Part shown: in pieces, positions 34,113 through 45,494 of the stretch
How positions within the stretch are numbered: the stretch's first letter is position 1
Layout: each line of letters opens with the position of its first letter
Assembly: GCA_032164245.1 (NCBI GenBank)
Contig: JAVMKO010000003.1
Location: 34,905,390-34,969,389, forward strand
DNA length: 64,000 bases
From: Sternotherus odoratus
Lineage: Eukaryota > Chordata > Testudines > Kinosternidae
Direction: 5' to 3'
Position numbers and translations under genes: made by a program
The notes under the pieces: generated by a model
The model's input: only the letters and a program-made list of their open reading frames with translations
Told to the model about the DNA's origin: nothing
The model's database searches: none

Positions 34113-34406
34113 GGGCTTGTCTACACTACCATGTGGGGTCAACTTAAGATATGCAGCTTCAGCTACATGAATAGCATAGCTGAAGTTGATGTATTTAGAT
34201 CTACTTATTGCAGTATCTTCACTGGGGTAAATTGACAGTGGATGCTCTCCTGTCAACTCTGCTTGTGCTTCTCATTCTGATGGAGTACCAGAGTCGACAG
34301 GAGAGTGCTCAGTGGTTGATTTATTGCGTCTACACTAGATGTGATAAATTGACCCCTGCTGGATCAATCGCCACCCGCTGATCTGGCGGGTAATGTAGGC
34401 AAGTCC
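34113..34406. mobile_element. Harbinger-type MITE with TTA target duplication
   Basis: A 294-bp element with ends GGGCTTGTCTACACTACCATG and GGCGGGTAATGTAGGCAAGTCC. TTA flanks both sides (34110-34112, 34407-34409). Internal stems include CAGCTTCAGCTACATGAATAGC with its near-complement and CTCCTGTCAACTC with GAGTCGACAGGAG. It is related to the MITEs at 27312 and 48665. The left target lies at the end of a hairpin-repeat arm. Confidence 0.88.
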
Positions 34407-34743
34407 TTAGAGACCCACTGAATTCAGATGATAAGATTGAGTACAAACTGAAACCCCAAGGAGGCCATGCTAACAAGGAGCCAGAGAAAGATTCGGGGCC
34501 CCTAGCACTGACAAGAAAGCACATGGCCATAGCTCTACATCACACTGGATTCTTTCAGATAACAAAGAAATAAATCAAGACTTTAAGTTTTGTCCAGGAT
34601 GACCAGCCTCGAAGTCAATCTGACAGTGTGATTTATAAGTGCAGGATTAGTTTGATCCACATTTAAAGGAGAAACACATTCTGATCTTATTTATGAGACT
34701 TTTGCGTAGACATTTTGGATATATTTTCTTGTTATTGCACTTA

Positions 34744-35204
34744 CCGTATTTTTCGCCATATAGAACGCTCCGGCCTATAAGACGCCCCCGAGTTTTTAAA
34801 TGAAAAAGCCGGACACACACACAAAAAAAAAACCACCCCACCACCACACAGAAAAAGTGCCTCACTCTCCCGTCAGCCCGCCGCACGGGCGGGCTGCCGG
34901 GAGCGCGCCGCTCTCCCGTCCCCGCCGCGTGGGCGGGCTGCCGGGAGCGTCCCGGTTCCCCCCTCCCCGCCACGGGCGGGCTGCCGGGAGCGTCCCGGTT
35001 CCCCCCTCCCCGCTGCGGGCGGGCTGCCGGGAGCATCCCGGTTCCCCCCTCCCCGCCGCGGGCGGGCTGCCGGGAGCGCTCCCGGCAGCCCGCCCGTGGC
35101 GGGGAGGTGGGAACCGGGGCGCACATTCGCCCTATAAGACGCACCAACTTTTTCCCCCCCGTTTTGGGGAAGAAAAAGTGTGTCTTATAGGGCGAAAAAT
35201 ACGG
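34744..35204. mobile_element. MITE with CCGTATTTTTCGCC ends and amplified GC core
   Basis: A 461-bp element. Ends are CCGTATTTTTCGCCATATAG and, in reverse, CCGTATTTTTCGCCCTATAAG; TA flanks both sides (34742-34743, 35205-35206), which fits a Tc1/mariner-type insertion, though TTA/TAA would fit too. Subterminal CCTATAAGACGC motifs occur on both sides. The core (34870-35110) is an array of a 43-bp GC-rich unit. Overlapping frames of up to 188 codons on both strands are artefacts of that array. Confidence 0.85.
34870..35110. repeat. 43-bp GC-rich tandem array ending in an inverted unit
   Basis: About five units, each with GGGCGGGCTGCCGGGAGCG followed by TCCCGGTTCCCCCCTCCCCGC. The first unit is variant. 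The last unit is followed at once by its own inverse, giving a stem GGGCTGCCGGGAGCGCTCCCGG continuing to CAGCCC near 35065-35095. It lies inside the MITE at 34744-35204. Confidence 0.9.
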
Positions 35205-35206
35205 TA

Positions 35207-36089
35207 ACTCCAATCTCTTCCTATCATAGAGAATCCCTTCACCTACCCTGTGAGTCCCACTGCCTACTGTATTCTTCTGACCTTCTTGCTACAAACACAA
35301 GCAGGCCATTTCCCTTTCACCACATGTGCTTTTAATCTTCAATTTCAAAGCATAACAGAAGAAACCATAGGTATACAGAAGACAGACACTTCCACACAGT
35401 TTTCACTCCTCTCCCCCGGCTCACACTCTGAAATCCCCATATTTTACTTCCCAGTTCCTCCCAAATATATCCTTCCAATTACTGAGCCGATTGCCTCATT
35501 AGCCCAGCAATTGCCACCCCCAGTGGCAGTAATCCCCAACAGAAACTAGCTAATTGACTTCAATTAAGCCTACAATCTTCCCGCCACGCAGTAACCAACA
35601 TGCTACAGATAGGGAAGTGTGACAGGTGCTATCCCAGTCTGAGATGATCATAGTTCTCTCTTTCAAAATCCATGTTAACTGGAATCACACCATATAAAAA
35701 CTTCCATCTAAATACCTTTTACCTAAGCCTGAAAGAGTCCACTAAAAAAAATAATATAAAGGGAAGGTTGAAAGTTTTTAGAAAGGCACAGACTTTAACA
35801 AGCTAAACATGGGAAGCACTATCGACTTTATTTTAGGGCTTGTATTTTCATTTCCTATATCCCTATACTACCTGGAATAAGAAGAACAATCTGGAAGTTT
35901 ACTGATCAGAAAGAAAGATTGGTATTATATTTGTCTACAGAAGGAAAAGGCACAAAGAGAGCTGATGAGCACAACTTTATTTATTTATTTTGAGCACAAC
36001 TTTATTTATTTATTTTTATTGTGAACTGCTAGCAGGAAAAATAACTCTCTTTCGGTTTAAAGGCCTTGCTAATTTACCTTACACTCCTA
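35207..36089. other. Mostly unassigned; small tandem duplication
   Basis: A unit GAGCACAACTTTATTTATTT is repeated twice at about 35967-36016. Nothing else is recognisable; the 99-codon frame at 35250-35549 has no known domain. Confidence 0.45.
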
Positions 36090-36091
36090 GG

Positions 36092-37060
36092 ATATGTCTA
36101 CAAAGCAAAAAAGGTGTATTCTTAACATATATTAGCTAACCCTATAACCACCCTATAGCCTTGAACTCGGGCTGCTGAGATAGAAGCAGAATTGCCATGT
36201 TTTTACTGCTATTTTAATCCAAATTAACTAACCCAGGTGTCAGGATTGCCTCCCCACTCTGAACTCTAGGGTAAAGATGTGGGGACCCGCATGAAAACAG
36301 AAATAACCCCCCAAGCTTATTTCACCAGCTTAGGTTAAAACTTTTCCCCCAGAACACAAACTTCTCCTGTGTCTAGACTTGGAATATCAGCTGCCACCAC
36401 CAATTTAAGACCACAAAACAATGGGTTTGGGTAAATTGGAACCCTTCCTTAGTCCCCCCCAAACTCTTCCCTTTACCTGGGAGAGGCTTGAGAAAAAAAC
36501 AAAACCAAAAAAAACTCCTCTCACTTTCTGTGAGACGTGCCCGATCCAAACCAGGATCTATCCAGTGGAAACAAGCAGTCAGAGTCTTAAAAGAACAATT
36601 TTAATTAAAGAACAAAAGGAAGGAATGTACAGAAATCAATAGAAAAAACCCCACTTGCATCAAACAACATCACTGAACCCCTCCCTAGGAATTCTTCCTC
36701 TGCTAAAGCTTAACAGTATAAGAAACACCGTGGATCAATTATCAAGTGATACAGTTCAAGCATATAATTCACTTACTACTGAACTTGACTTGTTAGAAGA
36801 TTACAGATAGGTAGAGTAAAGACATAGGTGTGGTTCATCCCATAGCCGGAGTGAACAGAGCAAGAGAGAGCTAAACCGAAACGAAAACTCTCTTTGTCTC
36901 CGAGGCTGATTAGCATCTCCGGTTCATCATCTCCTCTCAGGTTACTTTCAGGTTAACCCTTTACAGGTAAAGCAGTAATTCTAGGCTACTTTATACTTAT
37001 GACACCAGGTTATAAAACCAGAGTTAAGAACACACATTTTTCCCTATTTAGATCCACACT
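36092..37060. mobile_element. MITE split by a solo LTR
   Basis: The left end reads ATATGTCTACAAAGC then GGTGTATTCTTAACATA. The right end, after the LTR, reads GAGTTAAGAACACAC then TCCCTATTTAGATCCACACT. The arms are inverted (GTGTATTCTTAAC against GTTAAGAACACAC). Removing the LTR at 36238-37004 and one copy of CCAGG restores a MITE of about 200 bp with GTCTACA-type ends. Confidence 0.7.
36238..37004. mobile_element. Solo LTR with CCAGG target duplication
   Basis: A 767-bp element beginning TGTCAGGATTGCC and ending TATACTTATGACA, flanked by exact CCAGG at 36233-36237 and 37005-37009. The start (CTCCCCACTCTGAACTCTAGG) is a familiar reptile LTR start. The stretch TTTTAATTAAAGAACAAAAGG is typical of the AT-rich middle of these LTRs. 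No coding sequence is associated. Confidence 0.88.
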
Positions 37061-37427
37061 CAAAATGACTTTCTTAAGTAACTATTAACTATAATTAAAC
37101 AAAAAAAAAAGATACTGGGAATGGCAAACCTGCATAAATAAACCAAGAGCAAGAATAATGCAGTTTATCAGAAATGCCAGAGATTTGTCCACATACTTTC
37201 TATGGTTTAAATTCTACATTTAAGATGTTAGCAAAGGTTGTCTAAAATTAGACAGCAAGCTCTGTCTGTCCAATTTCCTGGTCTGACAGATTCAACTACC
37301 TTCACTATCATTCCTGGCTTCCTCTTCAGGCACATGGAAATCTTGAGTAGAGTGGGTCAAATAGTAGGGGAAATTATGGGTTTCTAATTGTAAATCCAGT
37401 CAAGGAGCCCAGCTCAGGTCCCAAGTG

Positions 37428-37684
37428 CCGGATCCTGCTCCCAGTTTATGTAATGGTAGCAGACTCAAGTCCTTAGTTACCTATCAAACAGCAAGGGATG
37501 ACAAAGTTATTTGAATATAATGTTAAATTAAAACTTTATGTTAAATATCAATATGTAGTGCCTATCGAGTCATGTGTGAGGAAATCTTATTTAGATCACT
37601 GTTAGATCAAAATTTAAAATTCAACTACAGCTGTATGCATGTCTAGTCATCTGAATAAAATGTTCTGCATTTTGGATATACTGA
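37428..37684 (-). repeat. Copy A of a two-copy inverted repeat in this window
   Basis: This is, in reverse, the same sequence as 48411-48662: for example TTCAGATGACTAGACATGCA, TACAGCTGTAG, AAGATTTCCTCACACATGA, CTTGCTGTTTGATAG and GGGAGCAGGATCC. Identity looks to be around 90 percent with small indels. The homology resumes on the far side of the LTR at 37685-38199 (CACTACCGTTTCCATGG at 38204-38220). It may be an old dispersed repeat or an 11-kb-apart duplication. Confidence 0.8.
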
Positions 37685-38199
37685 TGTTGTAGGGTACCTT
37701 AAGAATCCCATAGAAATGAGGCTCACACACAGTGGCTAGATGGAAAGTAGTGAGTTTATTGAAGGTCCCGGCCCTTTGGTGCTGGGGGCCCCTCTCAGCG
37801 CGACCACAGAAGGGGGCCCTGGCACACCGGAGCAGTGCCCAGGGAAGAAGCCCGACACACAAGGGCGTGCCGGTACAGAAATACCCATGCTCATTTGCAT
37901 CTCATACATAACTCATGAATAGCAAGCAGGCAAGCACCTGATAATTACACGCTGTCCTGCTTTGTTTTGCAATCCTGCCTCAGTTTACCTGTTTGGTTTC
38001 ACACAAGCCAAGTTTCACACAGACCAAGTAAACAGCTCCCACAGCTGCAAGCGCTTCTCACACACACACACACAAGATAACAGGAACACAAGGCCATTTC
38101 CAAGCTGATAACCTTAATTATGCATTACCCTGGAGGCGACTTAGAAACGTAACTGCGCCCTCTAGCGATTGCCGTCACATTAATCTTCCGCATACTACA
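37685..38199 (-). mobile_element. Solo LTR, second copy of the family at 10712
   Basis: A 515-bp LTR in reverse orientation. In its own sense it starts TGTAGTATGCGGAAG and ends GGTACCCTACAACA, and has AATAAACTCACTACTTTCC before the end. It aligns throughout with 10712-11221. A CA microsatellite (about 38056-38074) is an addition. Flanks CTGA (37681-37684) and CTAA (38200-38203) form a possible 4-bp duplication with one mismatch. The sequence at 48385-48420 shows the same locus without the LTR. Confidence 0.88.
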
Positions 38200-38272
38200 C
38201 TAAACACTACCGTTTCCATGGAAATTATTCAATGGGTTTACTAATTGTGAATCATTATTTTATCCAGCCACG

Positions 38273-38739
38273 TGTAAGGGGGCTGTTGATCCCTTTCTAA
38301 AACTTTGAAGGGGGGGGGTTTGGTTGGCCCTCATTCTGTACCAGGACAATGGGGAAGGGACAAGGAGAATAAGGATCCTGGGACTGAGAGGACTTCTGGC
38401 CAGTCAAAGAACTGCAAACCAGCATCCAAAGTTAGTCTGACCGACCAAGCAGCCAGGCCAGTCAAGAAACTGCCAGCTCAGGTCCCAGGGGAAGGCCACT
38501 CGAAGAGAGCAGCTCTGGGCAAGGAAGGGGGCTGTATCCAGGGGGAGAAAAGAGTGTGAGAGGCCAGAAGGGAGCTGTGTAAAGACATAGCAATATGTGT
38601 AGGAACGAGTAAGAAAGTGGAGTGGAGGGGGTTCAGTAAAGAAAGCAGGAACTTACTGTGAACAAGCAAGGAAAAGAGCCAGCAATGTGGGGAATAAACT
38701 GTGGGAATCCAGTAACCCCACTGTTACACTGCCCTGACA
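38273..38739 (+). mobile_element. Putative LTR-type repeat
   Basis: It begins TGTAAGGGGGCTGTTG and ends CACTGCCCTGACA (TG...CA). AATAAACTGTGGG lies about 45 bp before the end, as in an LTR. The middle is purine-rich (GGGAAGGGACAAGGAG). No target duplication is legible. The frames of 84 codons (plus) and 63 codons (minus) are not convincing genes. Confidence 0.45.
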
Positions 38740-39035
38740 CCAGACATGACTAGCATCAACCCAGAGGGTCTCCCCCGAGTCCAGGGAGAATGTCACAAGT
38801 CCTGCAGGATAACTTCAGGTTGTTCTGTGGAAGTTGATCCAGTCTAGTCTTGAAGCAAAGGCTTGTCTGAGCTGTGCACAGCCCAGACAATGGCAGTCCT
38901 ATCCTCGCAGCAAGCAGAGTCTGGAACTCAGAGGAGGACGTTTTTTTGTTTGTTGTTTTCCTTTGTCTCTTTTTCTCTCCTTTTCAGTCAGCCCTTGACT
39001 ATGGGGGAAGTCATCAGTGGACCACTTCCCCCAGT

Positions 39036-39260
39036 GTCAAGAATCAGAGTGGTAGCCCTGTTAGTCTGGAATAGCAGAGGTAACAAAGAGTCCTGTGGCA
39101 CCTTAAAGACTAACTATAAAGTTTTGAAGCATAAGCTTTCGTGGGCTAATACCCACTTCGTCGGATGCAAGCAGTGGAAGTGTCCAGAGGCAGGTATAGA
39201 TAAATAGTCAGGAATCAGGTAGGAGGTAACAAGGTTAGTCCAATCAGGCTGAACCAGCTT
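39036..39260 (+). mobile_element. Reptilian SINE, nearly full length
   Basis: AATCAGAGTGGTAGCCCTG and TTAGTCTGGAATAGCAGAGG (head), then CAAAGAGTCCTGTGGCACC and TTAAAGACTAAC (body), then GCATAAGCTTTCGTGGGC, ACCCACTTCGTCGGATGC and a tail GGTAACAAGGTTAGTCCAATC. This is the standard order for the unit whose folded-back forms occur at 5831 and 27269. The 3' end is approximate and may extend to about 39390. Confidence 0.85.
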
Positions 39261-42200
39261 GTTATAGGGGGATGATTTTGGGCTTGCACAAAAAAGGAAA
39301 AGTGGGGGTCTGAACACTGCTGTGACAATTTGTGTGGAATTCTGAATGATGCCCTGCCCACTATGTGAGTGTATTATCCTCACCACACATCCCTCCTGGA
39401 ACTATCAAACTGAAGCCTGTATGTGTACATATAAAGTATTAGTTTAGTAGGTTTTTTCATCTCAATATAAGCAGTAGTGTAAGGATTGCTTTAGTGTATT
39501 ATTCAACTGCTTAATACATTTTGAAACGTCTTAGCAAGTTTTCTCCCATTTTCAGGGTGTTCCTGAGAAAGATAATTCTATTTTACTTGATTTGGAGTTT
39601 TGTGTATGTCCTTGTTTTAACAGTTTAGTTCAAGACAAGGCTCCTACCTCAGTTACATATGTGCTACTTGTTGAGAATCTGTCTAGAAACCAGAGGGGAG
39701 CACTCCACCGCACAGATGGATTTGACGTGGGTAAGCAGTAACTGGAGAAGAAGTACCATGATGAGAGGGTGAGCTGATTTGGAATCTCCATGTTCAGACT
39801 CAGTCCTGGGTTCTCTCACGCAGCTGTGACATCCCTCAAGAAGCAGGGTAATTGGATTTCAACCTTAAAAACCATTCTAGAGTGTTCTGGGGACCCAGAG
39901 GCAAGGCCCTGCTGGTATAACCTCTCTAGGTAGATCAGAGGGAAAGGAAGTCTCCTGGAGTTACTAGTATTCCACCCCTTCCCACAGATGTGGAATCATG
40001 CCCAGACTGTTCCTCTGTGTCACACTGGGGATCACACAGGATGCTTCTTTTCCACTGTGATAACTTAGGGTGGGGTAGGTTCCCATTTTACAGTACCCTT
40101 GCCCCTAAATCCTGTTATGCCTGTTTAGATACTTGATCATTTTTCTGCATATTTTCCCTGTTGTGGGGGTCTAGGTTTTGTGTGACTGTGAGTAATGGCT
40201 GGATATTGCATTATATTTTGTAATATTGTAATATTTGTTTGTAGGGCATAGTTCTATACTTAATAAAATTATTTCAGTGGTAGGGAGATAGTCAAGCACC
40301 AACAGATTTTACTGGTGATTATGCCTGTCTTCTAAAAAGAACTGCTCTACAGTTTACAAGAGGCATTTTTCAGCATCTAACTTCTCTCCATTTGGGTAAA
40401 CAGAACATATAACAACATCTCTAAAGGCATGATTACCAAAAATTTAACAGTATTAGGAAAGAAAGAAAATAACAGAGTGAGAAAGCCAATGACTTTCCAA
40501 CTAAGTGAACCCATGAGAGTGTCAATGTGCCAATGACTTCTTTAGATACTGTCCTTGTTTATAAAGGCAACAGGAACAGAAACCATATCATGTAGCCAAA
40601 CAGAATTTCAAACATTAATTTCAAAAGTGAAATCAACAGTTCTTAAACTCAGGCTCAAACATGCTAATTAAAATTATTAATCACTCATGAATAACAAATA
40701 AATCCATAAAAAATCATGATTCATAATCTGAGAATAAAGGCTAGTTCTGAAAAATATTTTTTCACATCAGGTAGTTAGTCTAGCTCTCGTCTTGAGGCAC
40801 TATAATATCACTCCCTCTATCTTTGAGCAGAAGTCTTATCTATATTCCCCTTGGATGTCTCACCCACTTCTATTACTCCTCCTCATGGAGTCTCCTGTAC
40901 TTGCCATATTGTATAACTTCGAATTTCTATCAACTGGATTAAGGCAGATAATTACATTACCTATATCACTTCATTAAAAATGTAATCAGACTCTTTCATA
41001 GATTCCGGATACAGATAGATCTCCTCGTCTCTTTTCATTAGTAACTTCAAATTCAGCTTTATGGACCAGATTTGCTCTGTCATGGCCCTTCTTGCTTTTA
41101 TTTGAATATTGAGGATGGAATTGATGAGAAAAATCCAAACTCCCACTATATTTTGGTTATGGTGGGAACTATCACTCAGTGTTATTGGAACAGCTTATTG
41201 AGACATTAGGTAGTATTATGATAGACAACCTATTATATTTATCAATATGGAATAATGCTCTACACTCTAGTTTGACTTTGGAGAACTGGGAGGATAGGAG
41301 TCAGGGCTCATAAAATATTATTACGAATATAGAGAAAGGGAGTATTGTACTAAAGATCAGAAGGATCTTTTATGGCATAAACATTCAAATCCTCCCTACA
41401 ACTGGATAAACTTCATAAAAATTATCATCCTCATAATTGTAAATGTAGCTTTAAAAAACCAGTGTGATTGTTTTTTCATTTTGTTACTTACATGTTTTAT
41501 TGTTTTTTATGAAGACATACCAAAAACCAAATCAGATGCAATATAATTATTATCATTTGATATACAAAAGAGGTTGTAAGGTAATATGGTACAAACTGGT
41601 GCAGACCACAGTGCGTATGCTGTCTGGTGTCTGGTAGATAAAGAAGATTAAATTTTGTTGTGTTAGTCATGTTCAGAGGTCATTTGAGGCTTTTTAAAAA
41701 CACCAGCACATTGCAGACCACTCTGAGATTATATATCTCATTTCTAAAAATCTCCTGATATATCAGCTCTGTGTAGAGTATTAGCCAATAATTATAAATA
41801 TTGGCTGCTCCAAGCTGCTCATATAATTAGGAAATGCATAAATTTGGAGATGTCAGATGGACCAAGATATTATTCCAGTCAACTTTAAATAATTTATTGA
41901 GGAAATGTCTTACATGAAGAAAGTTCCAAAAAAGTAATTTAAAAAAAAATCAAATAGTATACAATGCTCTTAAAGCTGGAGGATTTGAAATGTAAACATA
42001 TTTTAAAATAGTAATTTCTCCATCAACTTGTCTGGGAATGTAAATATGAGGAAACATTACATCTAGTACTATTTTGATGAAGCAATTCAAGCTCATGACT
42101 CCAAGAGCACTGGCCAGGTGGCTAGGAAGTAAAGGGATGCAGCTATTTTTAAGTAAATTACTATGTTAAAATCAATAATTGCATAACCATCTTGGATGCC

Positions 42201-42716
42201 AATGAAACCTTTTTTGAGTACATTCAATATCTTCTTATTTTCAGTCCATTGTTCATTGAAACAATTCTTCTAGTACTGCCTTCAAATAAAACTTTCCTTC
42301 AGTAAACTAGATAATTTCCTCTTTCATGTTTTAAAAAGAGACTTGTTAAGGTGCTGTATTCCTGCCATTCTAGAGACTAGAGAAAAGCCATTCTTCCTAT
42401 GTTAGAAAATAAAAGATACTCTATAAGGAGGTTACCAAAAAGAAAAGGATCCCAGGGTGTATCAATATCCTGGAGGTGACAGCCATTGGAAACAGAGCCA
42501 GTGAAAAGGAAGAATAATTACTGGAGCAGGAGCTTGATGGTAGAGGTATCCAAGGAATAAATTTTAAATTCTGAGGTAAAATTCTGTGTTGTGTTTCTAA
42601 GGCACATAGTAATGAAGTCATAGCTGAGAGGATGTGGCATCTGTTGGATCTTAAGTCATTGCACATTTTAGATTCTGGACTAGCCAGAATAGAGTGGCCC
42701 CCAAAATAATTTTTGC
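39261..42716. other. Long stretch without recognised features
   Basis: AT-rich, with frames no longer than 90 codons scattered on both strands. I recognise no repeat family, exon or RNA. With 15.7-19.3 kb it is the best candidate for ordinary unique intergenic or intronic DNA. Confidence 0.4.
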
Positions 42717-42978
42717 GGCCTGCTCTACACCTAAAAATTAAATTATTACTACTTAATTCAGGGCTGTGGAAAATTTCACACCTTGTCCAGTGTAGTTAGG
42801 TCAACCTACCCCCAATCATAGACACATCTAGCTATTGGCTCTCCAAGAAGTGGATTACCTACATCATTAGAAAAACCTCTTCCATCAATGTAGGAAGTGT
42901 TGACACTACAGCACTAGAACAGCACATCTGCAGCACCATAGCTGTGCCTCAGTAGCCATTATGGTATAGATATAACCT
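42717..42978 (-). mobile_element. MITE of the TCTACAC / CTTCCATCAA type, reverse copy
   Basis: GGCCTGCTCTACACCTAAAAATTA at the left, then TTAGGTCAACCTACCCCC, AAGAAGTGGATTACCTAC and CTCTTCCATCAATGTAGG, ending GTATAGATATAACC. The order is the reverse of the copy at 45252-45492 (TATGTCTACATTTTAAATGC ... GGTTAGGCTGACATAGC). Ends are decayed. A common reptile MITE group; Harbinger or hAT origin is not decided. Confidence 0.65.
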
Positions 42979-43106
42979 AAGATACAGTAGCCCATCTTTA
43001 TCTGTAATATGCGCAACAACACTGCCCAGAATTTCCACAGCACTATGTGTTATGGCCTTGCCCCCAACACACCCCTCCCACTTGCAGCCCTGCCCTAGAA
43101 TGCAAC

Positions 43107-44110
43107 TGTGATGCTTTGAGGTTCACCCAGGTCAGTAAAGGGGTTCAGTCAACATCTGCCCTGCAACTCTGGGTGCCTTAAATGCTAAACTGCTGTGGCT
43201 CACAGCCTAGATACCTGCAGACAGCATACAAACAAAGAGGCCTCACCCAGGCTTCCTAGTTACTCATTGCAAGGGGACCGCAACAACTCTTCCTGCCTGA
43301 ATTCTCCCCAAAAACATTTATCTGTGGTCTTCAGCATCTCCCACTATAACACTCATAAAAACCTTATCAAGTTTGCTGAGTCTTTAAAGAGACAGTACAC
43401 AGTCTCTAACCTAACTGGCATTAGCACACCCTCCACTTCAATACATAGCATCGAGTTGGTTTGTAGTAAAAGTAAAACAAGTTTATTAACAATAGAACAC
43501 AGATTGAAGTTATATCAGTCAAAAGGAATAGAAATAGTTAAAAACAAACAAAAATAAAAATACCCTTCTAAGACTAAAGTCTAAATTAACAAACAAAGTC
43601 TTTTCAAATCTTCTCACCACAATCCATCTGCCAACATGGCTGGCCAGTCTTCAGCCAGACTCCAACACAGAGATCAAAGCACTTGGTTTCTTTGTCTCCA
43701 CAGATGAAACATGATAAAATGGCTTTTTGTCATCATTTATAACTTCCCAAAATTCATTGACCCAGTTTCAGGAGGCAGGAAGGCTTCCTGGGGGTGCATT
43801 CTCCACCAGCCATCATAATTAAGTTGTCATCTTTACCCACTTGTCTGCCTGATGGATTTGTTTACTTTGCATGTAAATGTGCTTTTCATTGTTTTAGGTC
43901 ACACCTTGCTGAATTTACATTGGAGACACTGCCAAGCCTGGAAAGTAACATTCCTTTGTCTAGCACCAACAGACCAAACTCATTTGATAAATATATGTGT
44001 CTCCCAAACACATTTGAGGAACATACAGGTTGCAAGAATATTAATGATCAATGAGTTACTAGTTTTCCAATGAAATATTACAAGACACCTTTTAAATAAA
44101 TACCATGACA
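43107..44110. mobile_element. LTR-like interspersed repeat, copy 2
   Basis: It starts TGTGATGCTTTGAGG and ends AATACCATGACA (TGTGATG against CATGACA). It shares CTGGGTGCCTTAAATGCT and GGTTTGTAGTAAAAGTAAAACAAG-type sequence with related repeats including 2096-3069. AATAAA lies on the opposite strand (AAGTTTATTAAC at about 43482). No exact target duplication was found. The 120-codon frame at 43195-43557 is inside the repeat. Confidence 0.55.
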
Positions 44111-44410
44111 ACAGTGTGTGTGTTGCACTGAGCTAGTCAGGCCCATTGAGAGCCACTATTACATACCAGGGAGCCCCTTGACCTCTGGCATTGGGGTGTT
44201 CTTAAGGTCACAGCAGCTATGCCAGGTCCTGCATGGACATCCACTGACGATGGATGTCTTCCTCAGTATGGGTGCCTTCCTCAGTTATTACACCAGGATA
44301 ATTTTCCCCCAGTAGGATCTGGGGCTTTTACAGCCCCTTATATTTTTTCAGCTCTTTTACCCTGTATAAAGGGGCTAGAGCTGGGGGGAGAAACTCATCC
44401 ATGGGATTTT

Positions 44411-44665
44411 GTCACATGAATCATAGAATAATAGAATATCAGGGTTAGTAGGGACCTCAAGAGATCATCTAGTCCAACCCCCTGCTCAAAGCAGAACCAA
44501 TCCTCAATTAAATCATCCCAGCCAGGGCTTTGTCAAGCCTGACCTTAAAAACCTCTAAAGAAGGAGATTCCACCACCTCCCTAGATAACCCATTCCAGTG
44601 CTTCACCACCCTCCTAGTGAAAAAGTTTTTCCTAATATCCAAAAGTTTGATCCCACGAATCAAAG
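44411..44665 (-). mobile_element. CR1 LINE 3' end
   Basis: Classic CR1 3' terminus in reverse: GAATCATAGAATAATAGAAT, GGGACCTCAAGAGATCATCT, AGTCCAACCCCCTGCTCAAAG, GATTCCACCACCTCCCTAG and CCATTCCAGTGCTTCACCAC. Strongly 5'-truncated, as most CR1 copies are. Confidence 0.92.
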
Positions 44666-45251
44666 TTTATAGTAGCATTGAATCTGAAAGTGCCCGTCTT
44701 GAAGGTGACAACTTGGAGGAATGTGCAATGGTTTGAATGGCTGAAAATATTTATACATGTGTATATATTTTATAGAAATAATAAAATATTTTAGTTTTTT
44801 CTAACATTTGTTTAAAAATGTAGAATTTTCTAGGAATATATACTTTACGCAAGAAAATGTACTATATCATGGATTATATGGATTTCTTAATCATAAAATC
44901 CACCTGTTTTGGAATGTTGTTTGCTATGCTCTGAAGTTACCTTCTTTGTTTTTAGCACTGATTTTGTCAGATCAAAACTGTTGTTGATAGCTATGATCAA
45001 CTCCATGCTCTCTCAGACAATGTCGTGAGTTTTCTATAATAGAGTTTTATTTTTCTTGATTGTACTCAAGGCACACTCCTCCAGTGCATTAGAATATAGG
45101 AAAATGAAGATCTTCTCCACCATCTTGGTTAGCTTCTTGGATAGCTTTGTCTTATCAAACCAAGTCATTTAGAACAGACATGACCAAGTTATCTCCACAT
45201 TTTCCTGCTGAGCTTGTTTCCACAATTCTTCAGATATTTCACCTTCCCTGA
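44666..45251. other. No recognisable feature
   Basis: AT-rich sequence between a CR1 end and a MITE; nothing recognisable. Confidence 0.45.
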
Positions 45252-45492
45252 ATATATGTCTACATTTTAAATGCTACAGCACTACAGCAATGGGAGGAGT
45301 TCTCCCATCATTATAAGTAATCCACTTCCCTAAGAGGTGGTAGCTGGATTAACAGAAACATTCTTCCACTGACCCAGCACTGTTGACACCCATGTGGGTT
45401 AGGCTGACATAGCTACATCTTTCAGGGATATGGAATTTTTCATACCCTTGAGATGTAGCTATGCTGATGTTAGTTTTCAGCACCGTCCTGAA
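45252..45492 (+). mobile_element. MITE of the TCTACAC / CTTCCACTGA type
   Basis: TATGTCTACATTTTAAATGC, CTACAGCACTACAGCAATGG, GTAATCCACTTCCC, AAACATTCTTCCACTGACC, GGTTAGGCTGACATAGC, and a central stem GGGATATGGAATTTTTCATACCC. It is a mutated copy of the MITE at 42717-42978. The right terminal repeat is barely legible. Confidence 0.7.
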
Positions 45493-45494
45493 AG

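Noticed and set aside
34647..35213. 188-codon minus-strand frame rich in Gly, Arg and Pro, and a 135-codon frame opposite
   Set aside because: Both run through the 43-bp GC-rich array of a MITE; frames stay open because the unit lacks stops. Repeated residues follow the repeat unit.
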